Origin: an uncultured Rhodospirillaceae bacterium
GTDB taxonomy: Bacteria > Pseudomonadota > Alphaproteobacteria > UBA8366
Length of the DNA stretch: 64,000 nt
Direction: 5' to 3'
Assembly: GCA_913043025.1 (NCBI GenBank)
Contig: CAJWLM010000013.1
Coordinates: forward strand, 20,930-84,929
A program made the position numbers and the translations under genes. Shown one piece after another: positions 37,976 to 47,767 of this stretch. Below the pieces are notes generated by a model. That model ran no database searches, was not told the origin of the DNA, and worked only from the letters and a program-made list of their open reading frames with translations. How positions within the stretch are numbered: the first letter of the stretch is position 1; each line of letters opens with the position of its first letter.

Positions 37976-40614
37976 AGACCGAACTCCCAATTCCTGTTTT
38001 ACTAGCCGATTACAATCAGTCGGACTTTCTAATAGACGACGTGTTTCTTGATATTAAGCTTGGAGAAACCTCCACTGAAGTAGTGGCCAAACTTCAAATA
38101 CGCCGCAACCCAACTGCCGCTCACCCACATGCGGCGCTAGTGCTTAATGGCGAACAACTCAAAACTCAGTGGGTTGCACTCGATGGCAATAAGTTGGATA
38201 GCGAAAAATATACGGTTACCAAAAATGAACTTGTTATCAGTGAACCGCCAGAGAATTTTATCCTAGAGACTTCTGTAATAATAAAGCCACAAAAAAATAC
38301 CCAGCTTGAGGGAATATATAAATCAAATGGGATCTTCTGTAGCCAATGTGAAGCCGAAGGCTTTCGCCGCATTACGTGGTATTTGGACCGACCAGACATT
38401 CTTGCGCGCTACAGAACAAAAATAACCGGAAATAAAAAAAAGTACCCAGTACTCCTCTCAAATGGAAATTGTACCGACACCAAGACCTTCAAAAACGGGA
38501 CACACTCAGCATTATGGGAAGATCCATACCCAAAACCATCATATCTTTTCGCATTGGTTGCAGGGGATCTTGGCTGCTTGAAAGATGAATTTATAACCGC
38601 TTCAGGACGTAACGTAGCGCTCGAGATATTTGTTGACCTTGGGAAAGAGGCACAGGCGCGTCATGCTATGAAGTGTCTTATCAAGGCGATGAGGTGGGAT
38701 GAGAAAGTTTATGGTCTTGAGTATGATCTAGATGTTTACATGATCGTAGCCGTAAGCGCATTTAACATGGGCGCCATGGAGAATAAGGGTCTTAACCTCT
38801 TCAATGACAAGTATGTTCTCGCTGACCCTGAAACCGCCACTGACATGGACTATGCTCTGATTGAGTCGATAATAGCACATGAGTATTTCCACAACTGGAC
38901 TGGCAATAGAGTAACCTGCCGTGATTGGTTCCAACTCAGCCTCAAAGAGGGACTAACGGTCTTTCGTGACCAAGCATTTTCTGCTGACATGTCTTCAGCA
39001 GCCGTGGAGCGCATCAAGGCAGTAAAAGCACTGCGTGCTCGGCAGTTCCCAGAGGATGCGAGCCCACTCGCCCACCCTATCCGGCCTGAGTCATATATAG
39101 AGATAAATAATTTCTATACCGCAACGGTTTACGAAAAAGGCGCTGAAGTTATCCGAATGATGCACACATTATTGGGCGCGGACGGTTTTCGTGAGGGAAT
39201 GGACCTGTATTTTGAGCGCCACGATGGCCATGCGGTCACTTGTGATGATTTTGTTTCTGCAATGGAAGATGCTAACAATTTCGATCTTAGCCAATTCCGT
39301 ATTTGGTATTCACAGTCTGGGACCCCTACACTTTTCGTTGGTGATACCTTTGAGAAGAATAAGCAATCTTACACTTTAACTATTCATCAGCACACAGAAC
39401 CAACGCAGGGACAGACCGAAAAAAAACCCCTTCACATTCCTATTCGCGTTGCCTTGCTAAATTCTGATGGTGATCGAACACAGCTCAGTACAGATGGCGC
39501 AACCGAAAAAATCCTTGAATTGAAGAAAAGTAAGCAGACGTTCACATTTGAAAATATAGCTAATCCGCCCAAACTATCGTTTCTCCGCAACTTTTCAGCT
39601 CCAGTCAAGATAGAGTGGATACCAAAAGAAGACCCTTCATTAGAAAAACTAGCTTTTCTTATGGGAAATGATGACGACTCTTATAATCGTTGGGAAGCAT
39701 CGCAGATACTTGCAAAACGGTTGATCTTTAGAACAATTGAAATTGGAAAACCGAAAGAGGAGAATATTAGGATATATACTGACTCCTTAGGGGAGATGCT
39801 TGAGGACGAAACAACCGACCCGGCGCTACTTGGAGAAATTTTATGTTTGCCGCTGGAAACCGAGCTTGCAGATGTTCAAGAGCCAGTGAACATTGATGGC
39901 ATTCATGTAGCTCGCGAAACCATTCGCAAACAAATTGCCACTAGACTTGAAAAACAGCTATTCAGTCTTTACCAGCGCCACACGACGCGAGAAATCTACC
40001 GCTACACTGCTATCCAAGTTGCCCAAAGACGCCTAAGGAATATGGCTCTTTACTACCTCACTGCGCTTAATCGGCACGACACTGTAAAAATTGCTAAAGC
40101 ACAATTCGACAACTCATCAAATATGACAGACTGTATGGGTTCGCTTATCGCGTTGAATGATTGTAGCGCAACCGAACGTGACGAAGCACTGAAAATGTTT
40201 CATGCGAGATGGCAAGGTAATTCTTTGGTTATAGACAAATGGTTTACGTTACAGGCAACATCCTTCAAACATGGTACGCTGACCCGAATAAAGGAATTGA
40301 TGCAAAATGATGGCTTCTCAATTGAATCGCCAAACAGGGTTCGCGCGCTTATCGGTGCATTTAGCAATTCCAATCAAGTTCAATTCCACGCTAAGACCGG
40401 TGCGGGGTACGCATTTCTTACCGAGCAAATTATCGGGCTTAACACTATTAACCCTCAAATCGCCGCCAGGCTCCTGACGCCCTTATCACGCTGGCGGCAT
40501 TTGGATAAAGAAAGACAATTGCTTGTCAAAAATTGCTTGTACAATATTCTCAATACCAAAGAGATATCTCGCAATGTCTTTGAAATAACTACTAAGATGC
40601 TAGGAGATGACTAA
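37972..40614 (+). CDS. pepN: Aminopeptidase N (M1 family)
   Basis: MGAMENKGLNLFNDKYVLADPETATDMDYALIESIIAHEYFHNWTGNRVTCRDWFQLSLKEGLTVFRDQ (GAMEN and HExxHx18E). ATG at 37972 overlaps upstream TGA; track ORF opens at 37864. Confidence 0.97.
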   Translation: MKTELPIPVLLADYNQSDFLIDDVFLDIKLGETSTEVVAKLQIRRNPTAAHPHAALVLNGEQLKTQWVALDGNKLDSEKYTVTKNELVISEPPENFILETSVIIKPQKNTQLEGIYKSNGIFCSQCEAEGFRRITWYLDRPDILARYRTKITGNKKKYPVLLSNGNCTDTKTFKNGTHSALWEDPYPKPSYLFALVAGDLGCLKDEFITASGRNVALEIFVDLGKEAQARHAMKCLIKAMRWDEKVYGLEYDLDVYMIVAVSAFNMGAMENKGLNLFNDKYVLADPETATDMDYALIESIIAHEYFHNWTGNRVTCRDWFQLSLKEGLTVFRDQAFSADMSSAAVERIKAVKALRARQFPEDASPLAHPIRPESYIEINNFYTATVYEKGAEVIRMMHTLLGADGFREGMDLYFERHDGHAVTCDDFVSAMEDANNFDLSQFRIWYSQSGTPTLFVGDTFEKNKQSYTLTIHQHTEPTQGQTEKKPLHIPIRVALLNSDGDRTQLSTDGATEKILELKKSKQTFTFENIANPPKLSFLRNFSAPVKIEWIPKEDPSLEKLAFLMGNDDDSYNRWEASQILAKRLIFRTIEIGKPKEENIRIYTDSLGEMLEDETTDPALLGEILCLPLETELADVQEPVNIDGIHVARETIRKQIATRLEKQLFSLYQRHTTREIYRYTAIQVAQRRLRNMALYYLTALNRHDTVKIAKAQFDNSSNMTDCMGSLIALNDCSATERDEALKMFHARWQGNSLVIDKWFTLQATSFKHGTLTRIKELMQNDGFSIESPNRVRALIGAFSNSNQVQFHAKTGAGYAFLTEQIIGLNTINPQIAARLLTPLSRWRHLDKERQLLVKNCLYNILNTKEISRNVFEITTKMLGDD

Positions 40615-40728
40615 ACCCTATTGGAATCGTTTCGTATTATCACATACAGTTTCAGCTGCCATTGCGATCAATATTCATGTAGTAGAAAATATTTTCATTG
40701 AAACCTGATAACCGCGGAAAGTTAATCA

Positions 40729-42159
40729 ATGGCTGAATTACTAACACCAGACATTTGCATTGTTGGTGCCGGATCAGGCGGTCTTTTAGTTGCGGCAGGT
40801 GCGTCGCAGTTAGGTGCAAAAGTGGTACTTTTGGAGCGCAACAAGATGGGTGGAGACTGCCTTAATTGTGGCTGCATCCCCTCAAAAGCAATCATTGCTG
40901 CAGGCAAGGCTGCGCAAACGGCACGTAAAGCATCACGATTTGGTATCGCAGGTTTATCGCCTAGGATCGAGTTCCAATCAGTCCACAACCACGTACATGA
41001 TGTAATAACCAGCATCGCGCCGAATGACTCTACCCAGCGGTATGAAGGTCTGGGCGTAAATGTAATTCGGGAAGAAGGACACTTCGTTGATCCTCGCGAA
41101 GTAGAGGCTGGCAACCTCCGAATCCGAGCGAAAAAATTTGTTATTGCGAGCGGTTCATCGCCGAGAATACCCCCCATAAAGGGTATTAACGACGTTTCTT
41201 ACCTGACTAACGAAACTGTCTTTGAATTAAAAAAGGCGCCATCGCACTTGATTGTGGTCGGTGGCGGACCACTTGGGTGTGAGCTTGCACAAGCCTATCG
41301 AAGACTTGGTGCTAAAGTCACACTCCTAGATGAAGATAAAATTCTCAATAAGGAGGATCCCGAACTTGCCACGGTGGTCAAAAAACAACTATTGGAAGAG
41401 GGAATAAAGATCAAAGAGTACGCAAAGATTAGGGAGGCCAAACAGAAAAATAATACTGTAATAATTATATCAAGCTGCTCCAACCAAACAGAGGTCTTAG
41501 AAGGGTCCCATTTATTGATAGCAGCAGGACGTGTGCCTAATCTCACGGGTTTGAATCTTGAAGCCGGAGGAATAGAGTATGAGCAAAATGGCATATTGAC
41601 GAATAAGAGGCTCTTAACTTCCAATAACCGAGTATATGCACTTGGCGATGTCATTGACGGTCCGCAGTATACACATGCTGCAAGTTATCAAGCAGGTATT
41701 GTCATTCGTAACATACTGTTCAAACTGTATGCGAGGGTGAATTACACTTCTTTACCACGTGTCACTTACACAGACCCAGAAATAGCGCAGGTTGGCATGA
41801 GCCAATCTGAGGCACTTGAAAAAAAGGGTAGTGGTATTCGTATCCTTCGGCAAAGCCTTGCGGATAATGACCGTGCTGTCGCTGAGCGCACGCCAGAAGG
41901 GATCATTAAGGTACTCAGTGACAAACGAGGTAAAATTCTGGGTTGCTCAATCGCCGGTGCGGGAGCAGGCGAATTAATAATGCCATGGGCGCTAGCAATT
42001 TCTCAGAAGCTAAAAGTAAGCGCCATGGCTGCAACAATTGCGCCCTATCCTTCTTTGAGTGAAATATCAAAAAAGGCGGCTAGTTCATTTTATGCATCAA
42101 CTTTATTTAGTGAAAAAACTAAAAAAATTGTCCGCGTCCTTCTCAAGTTCCCTTTTTGA
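40729..42159 (+). CDS. FAD-dependent pyridine nucleotide-disulfide oxidoreductase (dihydrolipoamide dehydrogenase / mercuric-reductase-like)
   Basis: CIVGAGSGGLLVAAGASQLGAKVVLLERNKMGGDCLNCGCIPSKAIIAAG, LIVVGGGPLGCELAQAYRRLG, YALGDVIDGPQYTHAASYQ. Confidence 0.92.
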   Translation: MAELLTPDICIVGAGSGGLLVAAGASQLGAKVVLLERNKMGGDCLNCGCIPSKAIIAAGKAAQTARKASRFGIAGLSPRIEFQSVHNHVHDVITSIAPNDSTQRYEGLGVNVIREEGHFVDPREVEAGNLRIRAKKFVIASGSSPRIPPIKGINDVSYLTNETVFELKKAPSHLIVVGGGPLGCELAQAYRRLGAKVTLLDEDKILNKEDPELATVVKKQLLEEGIKIKEYAKIREAKQKNNTVIIISSCSNQTEVLEGSHLLIAAGRVPNLTGLNLEAGGIEYEQNGILTNKRLLTSNNRVYALGDVIDGPQYTHAASYQAGIVIRNILFKLYARVNYTSLPRVTYTDPEIAQVGMSQSEALEKKGSGIRILRQSLADNDRAVAERTPEGIIKVLSDKRGKILGCSIAGAGAGELIMPWALAISQKLKVSAMAATIAPYPSLSEISKKAASSFYASTLFSEKTKKIVRVLLKFPF

Positions 42160-42168
42160 ATCTAAAGT

Positions 42169-42600
42169 TCATAAATCTCTAAATATCACCTCATGACTAA
42201 TATTTGCTACCTTGCCAAGCATGATAGAAGCAGAACAATATTTCTCCGCCGACAAATCCACAGCTCGATGAACCTTATCACGCGATAAATTTTTACCGGA
42301 CACGATGTAACGTATTTTTATTTGCGTGAATACTTTGGGGTCTTCTTCCGCACGATCAGCTTCGATCTCCAACTCACAATCAATAACGGGTTCTCGGGCT
42401 TTCTGCAAAATATGGATAACATCGAATGCCGTGCACCCACCCATACCTAGTAGCAGTGTCTCCATAGGACGTATACCAAGATCTCGACCGCCAGCATCTG
42501 GCGCGCCATCCATCACTAGACTATGCCCGCTACCGGACTCCCCCAAAAAGGTTCGCTTCTCTACCCACTTCACCCGTGCTTTCATCGTATTTGACACCAT
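42169..42600 (-). CDS. OsmC family protein
   Basis: GRDLGIRPMETLLLGMGGCTAFDVIHILQKARE, VHRAVDLSAEKYCSASIMLGKVANISHEV. ATG at 42600 overlaps the upstream stop. Confidence 0.92.
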   Translation of the reverse strand: MVSNTMKARVKWVEKRTFLGESGSGHSLVMDGAPDAGGRDLGIRPMETLLLGMGGCTAFDVIHILQKAREPVIDCELEIEADRAEEDPKVFTQIKIRYIVSGKNLSRDKVHRAVDLSAEKYCSASIMLGKVANISHEVIFRDL

Positions 42601-43388
42601 TACCGCTCCGCATTTAACCCATAGGGTGTAGCCCAGCTCAGTCCATCCCAACTATCGCCTTTAGGGCTGTATTCGCAGCCTACCCAACCGTTATACCCCA
42701 CACTATCAAGGTGTTCGAACAAAAAGCCTAGATTGACTTCACCGTGTTGCGGCTCATGACGGCCCGGCAAGCTCGAAAATTGTACATGCCGTATGATGTC
42801 AAGATTTGCTTCAAGATTTGCTGCGAGTGAGCCCTGCATGATTTGCATGTGATAGTAGTCGTATTGTAATGCGATATTAGGTGCGTGAGTGGCCCCAATC
42901 AGTTTTCGAGTGTGCTCTGTAGTTGTATGTAAATATCCAGGCACATCTAAAATGTTAAGTGGTTCTAAAAGTAGCGTGATGCCCTCAGCTTCAGCTACTG
43001 GGGCCACCACCATTAAGTTTCTTATGAATGTTTCCTCACATGTCTCTAAGGCTATGCCCTTTGGAACACGCCCTGCCGTAACATGGATAAATCTTCCTTC
43101 AAGATGTGTCACATATTCTAATGCCAAATCAAAAGCCTTTCTAAATTCAGCCTCACGTCCCGGCAGAGTTCCAAAGCCACGATCAGCATCACCCTCACCC
43201 GGCTGAGTATTCAAAAGCAAAAATTCAAGCCCATTTTCGTCAAGCCATGATTTAACCACTGTCTTTCGAAGGTCATAGGGCCGCAGAAATTCAACTGCCT
43301 TAAACCCTGCCTTAGCAGCGGCCCCAAACCGATCTTTCGGCTCCAGTTCGGGAAACATCGTTGTCAAATTAGCTGCAAATTTTGGCAT
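42600..43388 (-). CDS. Hydroxypyruvate isomerase family protein (xylose-isomerase-like TIM barrel)
   Basis: MPKFAANLTTMFPELEPKDRFGAAAKAGFKAVEFLRPYD, LLLEPLNILDVPGYLHTT, NIALQYDYYHMQIMQGSL, VGCEYSPKGDSWDGLSW. Confidence 0.92.
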   Translation of the reverse strand: MPKFAANLTTMFPELEPKDRFGAAAKAGFKAVEFLRPYDLRKTVVKSWLDENGLEFLLLNTQPGEGDADRGFGTLPGREAEFRKAFDLALEYVTHLEGRFIHVTAGRVPKGIALETCEETFIRNLMVVAPVAEAEGITLLLEPLNILDVPGYLHTTTEHTRKLIGATHAPNIALQYDYYHMQIMQGSLAANLEANLDIIRHVQFSSLPGRHEPQHGEVNLGFLFEHLDSVGYNGWVGCEYSPKGDSWDGLSWATPYGLNAER

Positions 43389-43481
43389 CTTACCTCCTGA
43401 CACTAACTGGCGCCCAATGTAGGCTTAAAAGTCTAGAGAATTTTTACGATTACGTGCTACATCATAATCACTTTTTTAAAT

Positions 43482-44246
43482 GTGAACACCGGACAATTTA
43501 TGCTCTTTGAACAACCATGGATTATAATTGGTGTTGTTATTGCCATGATGGTTGGTGGATTTTGCAAGGGAGCCTCCGGAATTAGTCTCGCTCTGGTTTC
43601 GGTTTCTCTAGCAGCAATTTTTGTTGATATCTCAACAGCAGTAGCACTGATGACAGTTCCGGTACTGATTGCCAATATATGGCAGGTAAGCAGCAATGCT
43701 TTTGTAGTCGAGACCTGGCGAGAATATAGGCCCCTATATGTAGCCATACTTCCAGGGGTTGCTTTTGGAGCAAAAGTACTGACTTCAGTGGACCCTACCC
43801 TAATTTCCGGTATTGTCGGAGTGTTGGTAGTAGCCTTCGCATTTCTTATCTACAACCAGCCAGATTGGCACCTTAACCCGAGAACCGCTCGACGCATTAG
43901 AATACCAGTCGGGCTTACCGGAGGCGTCATCGCCGGAATATCCGGACTTGTACCTCCTGTTCTTATTTACATGGTAGCACTCAAGTTGCCTAAAGAACGC
44001 TTCATCTGTGCTGTTGGTATTGGCTATTTAACAGCTGTGTTGGCTTTGATTTTTTTCCTCTCCAGTTACAAATTTTTGACATTGCAGTTGTTATTTTGGT
44101 CTGCTGTCGCGTCGATACCAATGTTTGTAGGCCAACTTGTGGGCCAGGGTGTTCGACGTTATATGGACGATTCGCTTTTCCGTATGATCATACTTATTCT
44201 TATGATTTTTAGTGGCGCTAACCTTATTCGAAAAGCATTCTATTGA
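43482..44246 (+). CDS. Sulfite exporter TauE/SafE family protein
   Basis: IGVVIAMMVGGFCKGASGISLALVSVSL, GLTGGVIAGISGLVPPVLIYMVALKLPKERFI. Multi-TM. Confidence 0.88.
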   Translation: MNTGQFMLFEQPWIIIGVVIAMMVGGFCKGASGISLALVSVSLAAIFVDISTAVALMTVPVLIANIWQVSSNAFVVETWREYRPLYVAILPGVAFGAKVLTSVDPTLISGIVGVLVVAFAFLIYNQPDWHLNPRTARRIRIPVGLTGGVIAGISGLVPPVLIYMVALKLPKERFICAVGIGYLTAVLALIFFLSSYKFLTLQLLFWSAVASIPMFVGQLVGQGVRRYMDDSLFRMIILILMIFSGANLIRKAFY

Positions 44247-45088
44247 ATCAGCTCATCATCTTTAATCTGAGTCCGGTGCATAATACGCCGCTGATTTTCG
44301 TCGAAGCTATCACGCCTGTGCATAGCACAACGATTATCCCACATTATCACGTCACCTACTCGCCATTGATGGTGCCAAGCATATTTTGGCTGTGTAGCAT
44401 GAGCCCACAGCTCATCAAGCAATGCCTCCGAATTTGCTAGAGTCAGACCCATTATATATGCATTCCGACGCCGGCCGAGATAAAGCGCCTGGCGTCCAGT
44501 TTCCGGATGGGTGCGAACAATAGGATGGATGGCGCCGGGGCAAGCGGTAACATCGGTTACCGCATCTGCCCCCTTACGAAGGAGGCCAGCACTATTAGTG
44601 GAGCTATCGTGCTTGATTTGACCGCCGTTTATCTGCCGACGGAGCAAATCTGGCAACTCTTCCAAAGCACCGTACATATTACAAAACCCAGTATCACCAC
44701 CCTGATCGGGGACCTCAACACCAAGCAAAACACTCCCTAAGGGGGGCTGATCGATATAATTCATATCTGTATGCCACTGCGCCTCGCCGTTGCCAAGAGC
44801 GCCTATAGGCCGGCCATTTTCTTTGACATTTGACAGCACAAGCACTTCTGGAAAACCGTCAACACCTACCTGCCCGTTTTCGTTTGGCGGTGCGATATCA
44901 AGGTCACCGAAGTGCTTACTAAATATAACCAACTCTCTGGCAGTAATTTCCTGATCGCGAAACAACAACACACAATGGGAAATCCACGATTGGTGTATTT
45001 GGTCAAGAGTATTTGTATCTATATAGCCAAGGTTAACACCGCGTATTTCAGCGCCTATAGCTTCCGAAACTGGCACTACATCAATCAT
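44240..45088 (-). CDS. TauD/TfdA family Fe(II)/2OG dioxygenase
   Basis: NGEAQWHTDMNYIDQPPLGSVLLGVEVPDQGGDTGFCNMY, GDVIMWDNRCAMHRRDSFDENQRRIMHRTQI. Confidence 0.93.
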   Translation of the reverse strand: MIDVVPVSEAIGAEIRGVNLGYIDTNTLDQIHQSWISHCVLLFRDQEITARELVIFSKHFGDLDIAPPNENGQVGVDGFPEVLVLSNVKENGRPIGALGNGEAQWHTDMNYIDQPPLGSVLLGVEVPDQGGDTGFCNMYGALEELPDLLRRQINGGQIKHDSSTNSAGLLRKGADAVTDVTACPGAIHPIVRTHPETGRQALYLGRRRNAYIMGLTLANSEALLDELWAHATQPKYAWHHQWRVGDVIMWDNRCAMHRRDSFDENQRRIMHRTQIKDDELIQ

Positions 45089-45464
45089 AATTTGATATCT
45101 CAACTAAATTACCGTCCGGATCGCGAAAATAAATCGAAGTGATTGTCCCAACAGCTCCAGAACGCTTATCAGGACCTAGCTCAATGCGTACACCTTCAGA
45201 CTTCAAATGTTGGGCCACATCTGCAATTGAATCTTTGGTTATGAGACAGAAATCCGGCCCACCAATAGCCGGTTTGCGGGCGCGATGACTAGGGCCAGAA
45301 CCGATAGGCGGATGCACGTTAATCTTCTGACTACCAAAATAAAGTGCTTTCCGCCCTTCCCCAAATGTCTTCACTGTCATACCAAGCACGCGCTCGTAAA
45401 AGTCACAGATAGTATCCACATTTCTTACGGTTAGGACGAAATGATCTATATTATTTATCTCCAT
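45081..45464 (-). CDS. VOC (glyoxalase/bleomycin-resistance fold) family protein
   Basis: NNIDHFVLTVRNVDTICDFYERVLGMTV...GTITSIYFRDPDGNLVEISNY. Confidence 0.93.
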   Translation of the reverse strand: MEINNIDHFVLTVRNVDTICDFYERVLGMTVKTFGEGRKALYFGSQKINVHPPIGSGPSHRARKPAIGGPDFCLITKDSIADVAQHLKSEGVRIELGPDKRSGAVGTITSIYFRDPDGNLVEISNYD

Positions 45465-45484
45465 CTGTCATTCATATCCTGCTA

Positions 45485-46534
45485 TTACCCTAAGCCCTGT
45501 CTGCGCCCATCGTAACGTTTTTGAATTGATCGCCACCAATCTCGGTTCTCTAGATACCAACTTATAGTCTGAATAAGGCCTTCTTCAAAGCTTCTGCTAG
45601 GAGTCCAGCCAAGTTCATTTTTTAACTTATCGCAGGAGACCGAATAACGATAATCATGCCCTGGTCGATCAGAAACAAAGTGAATAAGGTCACGATAAGA
45701 CGCAGAACTTCCGTTTGGAATTAAAGAGTCGAGCACCTCGCAAATACTCTCAACCACTTCTATGTTCTGCCTCTCGGCCTCTCCACCTATATTGTAAACC
45801 TCACCCGGCACACCCTTGGTTAAAATGCAGTATAACGCCGCAGCGTGATCCTCCACGTGCAGCCAATCCCTTATATTTTTCCCATCACCGTAGACTGGTA
45901 ATTGTCGCCCCTCAAGGCCAGCCAAAATCATCGTAGGAATCATCTTTTCAGGGAACTGGAATGGCCCGTAATTATTTGAACAATTGGTTACAATCACAGG
46001 TAACCCGTACGTATGATACCAGGCACGAGCAAAATGATCCGCCGCTGCTTTTGAGGCAGCGTAGGGTGAGTTTGGCCTATATTGGCTATTCTCGGTAAAT
46101 TGCCCCTCTGCCCCTAGTGCCCCATATACCTCATCAGTCGAGACATGGAGAAACCGGAATTTATCTCGTGCTGAGTCTGGCAAACCACACCAATACGAAC
46201 GAGCACATTCCAATAAAGTAAATGTACCTTTCACATTTGTTTCTAGAAATGGTGCCGGCCCATCGATGGACCGGTCAACATGAGACTCCGCAGCTAGATG
46301 AATTACTGCATCTGGTGCATGAGCTCTGAAGATTCTATCAACTGCGGCTTCATCACAAATATCGTGATGTTCAAAAATATAGTTTGGGAGATTCGATACT
46401 GGCTCTACAGAAGACAAATTACCGGCATAAGTAAGCTTGTCCAAATTAATGACTCCGAAACCACAGCCTCGGGAAAAATGGCGCACCACCGCTGAGCCAA
46501 TAAACCCTGCACCTCCTGTAATAAGAATCTTCAT
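45485..46534 (-). CDS. rfbB: dTDP-glucose 4,6-dehydratase
   Basis: [108 protein letters not shown]. Confidence 0.95.
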   Translation of the reverse strand: MKILITGGAGFIGSAVVRHFSRGCGFGVINLDKLTYAGNLSSVEPVSNLPNYIFEHHDICDEAAVDRIFRAHAPDAVIHLAAESHVDRSIDGPAPFLETNVKGTFTLLECARSYWCGLPDSARDKFRFLHVSTDEVYGALGAEGQFTENSQYRPNSPYAASKAAADHFARAWYHTYGLPVIVTNCSNNYGPFQFPEKMIPTMILAGLEGRQLPVYGDGKNIRDWLHVEDHAAALYCILTKGVPGEVYNIGGEAERQNIEVVESICEVLDSLIPNGSSASYRDLIHFVSDRPGHDYRYSVSCDKLKNELGWTPSRSFEEGLIQTISWYLENRDWWRSIQKRYDGRRQGLG

Positions 46535-46644
46535 CCCTATTGATTGGGACAAATGAAGTCGCTGGTCAAGGGCTATTGCCATTGAGCCAATAGCGGGGCA
46601 GGATTAGATCGTTCTTGAAAACTCACACCTTGGAGGTCCTCGCT

Positions 46645-47562
46645 ATGCTTAGCAACACTGAATCTACTCCCGTATGGCGTTCGCTGATGTTTGTGCCGGT
46701 AAACGTGGAACGCTATGTCTCCAAAGCCCATACTCGTGGCGCAGATGCGATCCAACTCGACGTTGAAGATAGTGTAGCTATCGCCGACAAGCCAGCGGCA
46801 AGAAAATTAATTCAGGAAGCTGCGGAGTCTGTTAGCCAAGCTGGCGCTGATGTAGTTGTCCGAATTAATCAGCCTCTTCGTATGGCGATACCCGACCTCG
46901 AGGAGTCCATCTCCCCGCGGGTTAAAGCAATAGCGGTTACAAAAGTGGATAGTCCCGGCCATATTCGCCTGCTTTCTGAGGCAATTGATGAACTCGAGAG
47001 CGAGAGGGGCATGGATGTTGGTCATACCAGGCTAATCGCAATGGTTGAAACAGCAGCAGGTTTCCTTAGAATTGAGAACATTGCGAAAGCACATCCCCGC
47101 GTAGTTGCCATGAGTTTGGGAAGCGAAGATTTTGCAACTTCTATTGGTACCGACCCAGTAGCAGAAGTCCTTACCTATCCTAAACAACAGGGAATTATTG
47201 CAGCCCGAGCAGCAGGAATTATCCCCTTGGGACTTATCGGCACGGTTGCAGACTATCAAGACATTGATGCTATGCGCGATACTATACGTCGTTCTCGTCG
47301 TTTCGGTTTTCAGGGGGCGTCTTGTGTTCACCCCAAGATTGTGGGACTTCTAAACGAAGAGTTTAGGCCAACTCCTCAGGAAGTTAAAAATGCAAAAAAG
47401 ATTATTACTGCTTTTGAACAAGCTGTTGCCGCAGGCCGCGCATCTTTAGAAGTGGATGGGAAAATGGTAGATTATCCAGTAGTTTATAGAGCGGAAAATC
47501 TTCTTGCAGCAGATAAAAATATTAAAGAGCGTGAAGAAATGATGAAGAATACTGCATCTTAA
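46645..47562 (+). CDS. HpcH/HpaI aldolase / citrate lyase beta-like CoA ester lyase
   Basis: WRSLMFVPVNVERYVSKAHTRGADAIQLDVEDSVAIADKPAARKLI, VVVRINQP, LIAMVETAAGFLRIENIAKAHPRVVAMSLGSEDF. Start ATG 46645 after ggaggt. Confidence 0.9.
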   Translation: MLSNTESTPVWRSLMFVPVNVERYVSKAHTRGADAIQLDVEDSVAIADKPAARKLIQEAAESVSQAGADVVVRINQPLRMAIPDLEESISPRVKAIAVTKVDSPGHIRLLSEAIDELESERGMDVGHTRLIAMVETAAGFLRIENIAKAHPRVVAMSLGSEDFATSIGTDPVAEVLTYPKQQGIIAARAAGIIPLGLIGTVADYQDIDAMRDTIRRSRRFGFQGASCVHPKIVGLLNEEFRPTPQEVKNAKKIITAFEQAVAAGRASLEVDGKMVDYPVVYRAENLLAADKNIKEREEMMKNTAS

Positions 47563-47615
47563 AAACATAAATAATCCTGGTTGACACAGAAGGGCGTCCG
47601 CCATACCGTATTTTC

Positions 47616-47676
47616 TAGTGGTGATTTGGCCCGACCGGCTTGCGACCACGCAAATTATTCAGCTAAAAGGTCGGCG
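47616..47676 (+). promoter_or_regulatory. SAM-II riboswitch (metA/metX-type pseudoknot aptamer) upstream of metZ
   Basis: P1 GTGGT (47618-47622)/ACCAC (47645-47649). Loop starts GATTTGG. Loop element CCGACC (47631-47636) pairs exactly with GGTCGG (47669-47674). Conserved AGCTAAA precedes the 3' pseudoknot strand. Upstream of a methionine gene. Confidence 0.9.
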
Positions 47677-47767
47677 TGTCTTCTTAAAAAGGCTCTGACC
47701 ATTTAGCAGGGCATTTATTTTTTAGGATCTCCTGCGTTTAAGTGAGTTCCCTCTGAAGGAGTGTGAC

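Noticed and set aside
40722-41177. 151-aa minus-strand ORF over the FAD oxidoreductase start
   Set aside because: Shadow ORF opposite strong FAD-binding and redox motifs on the plus strand.
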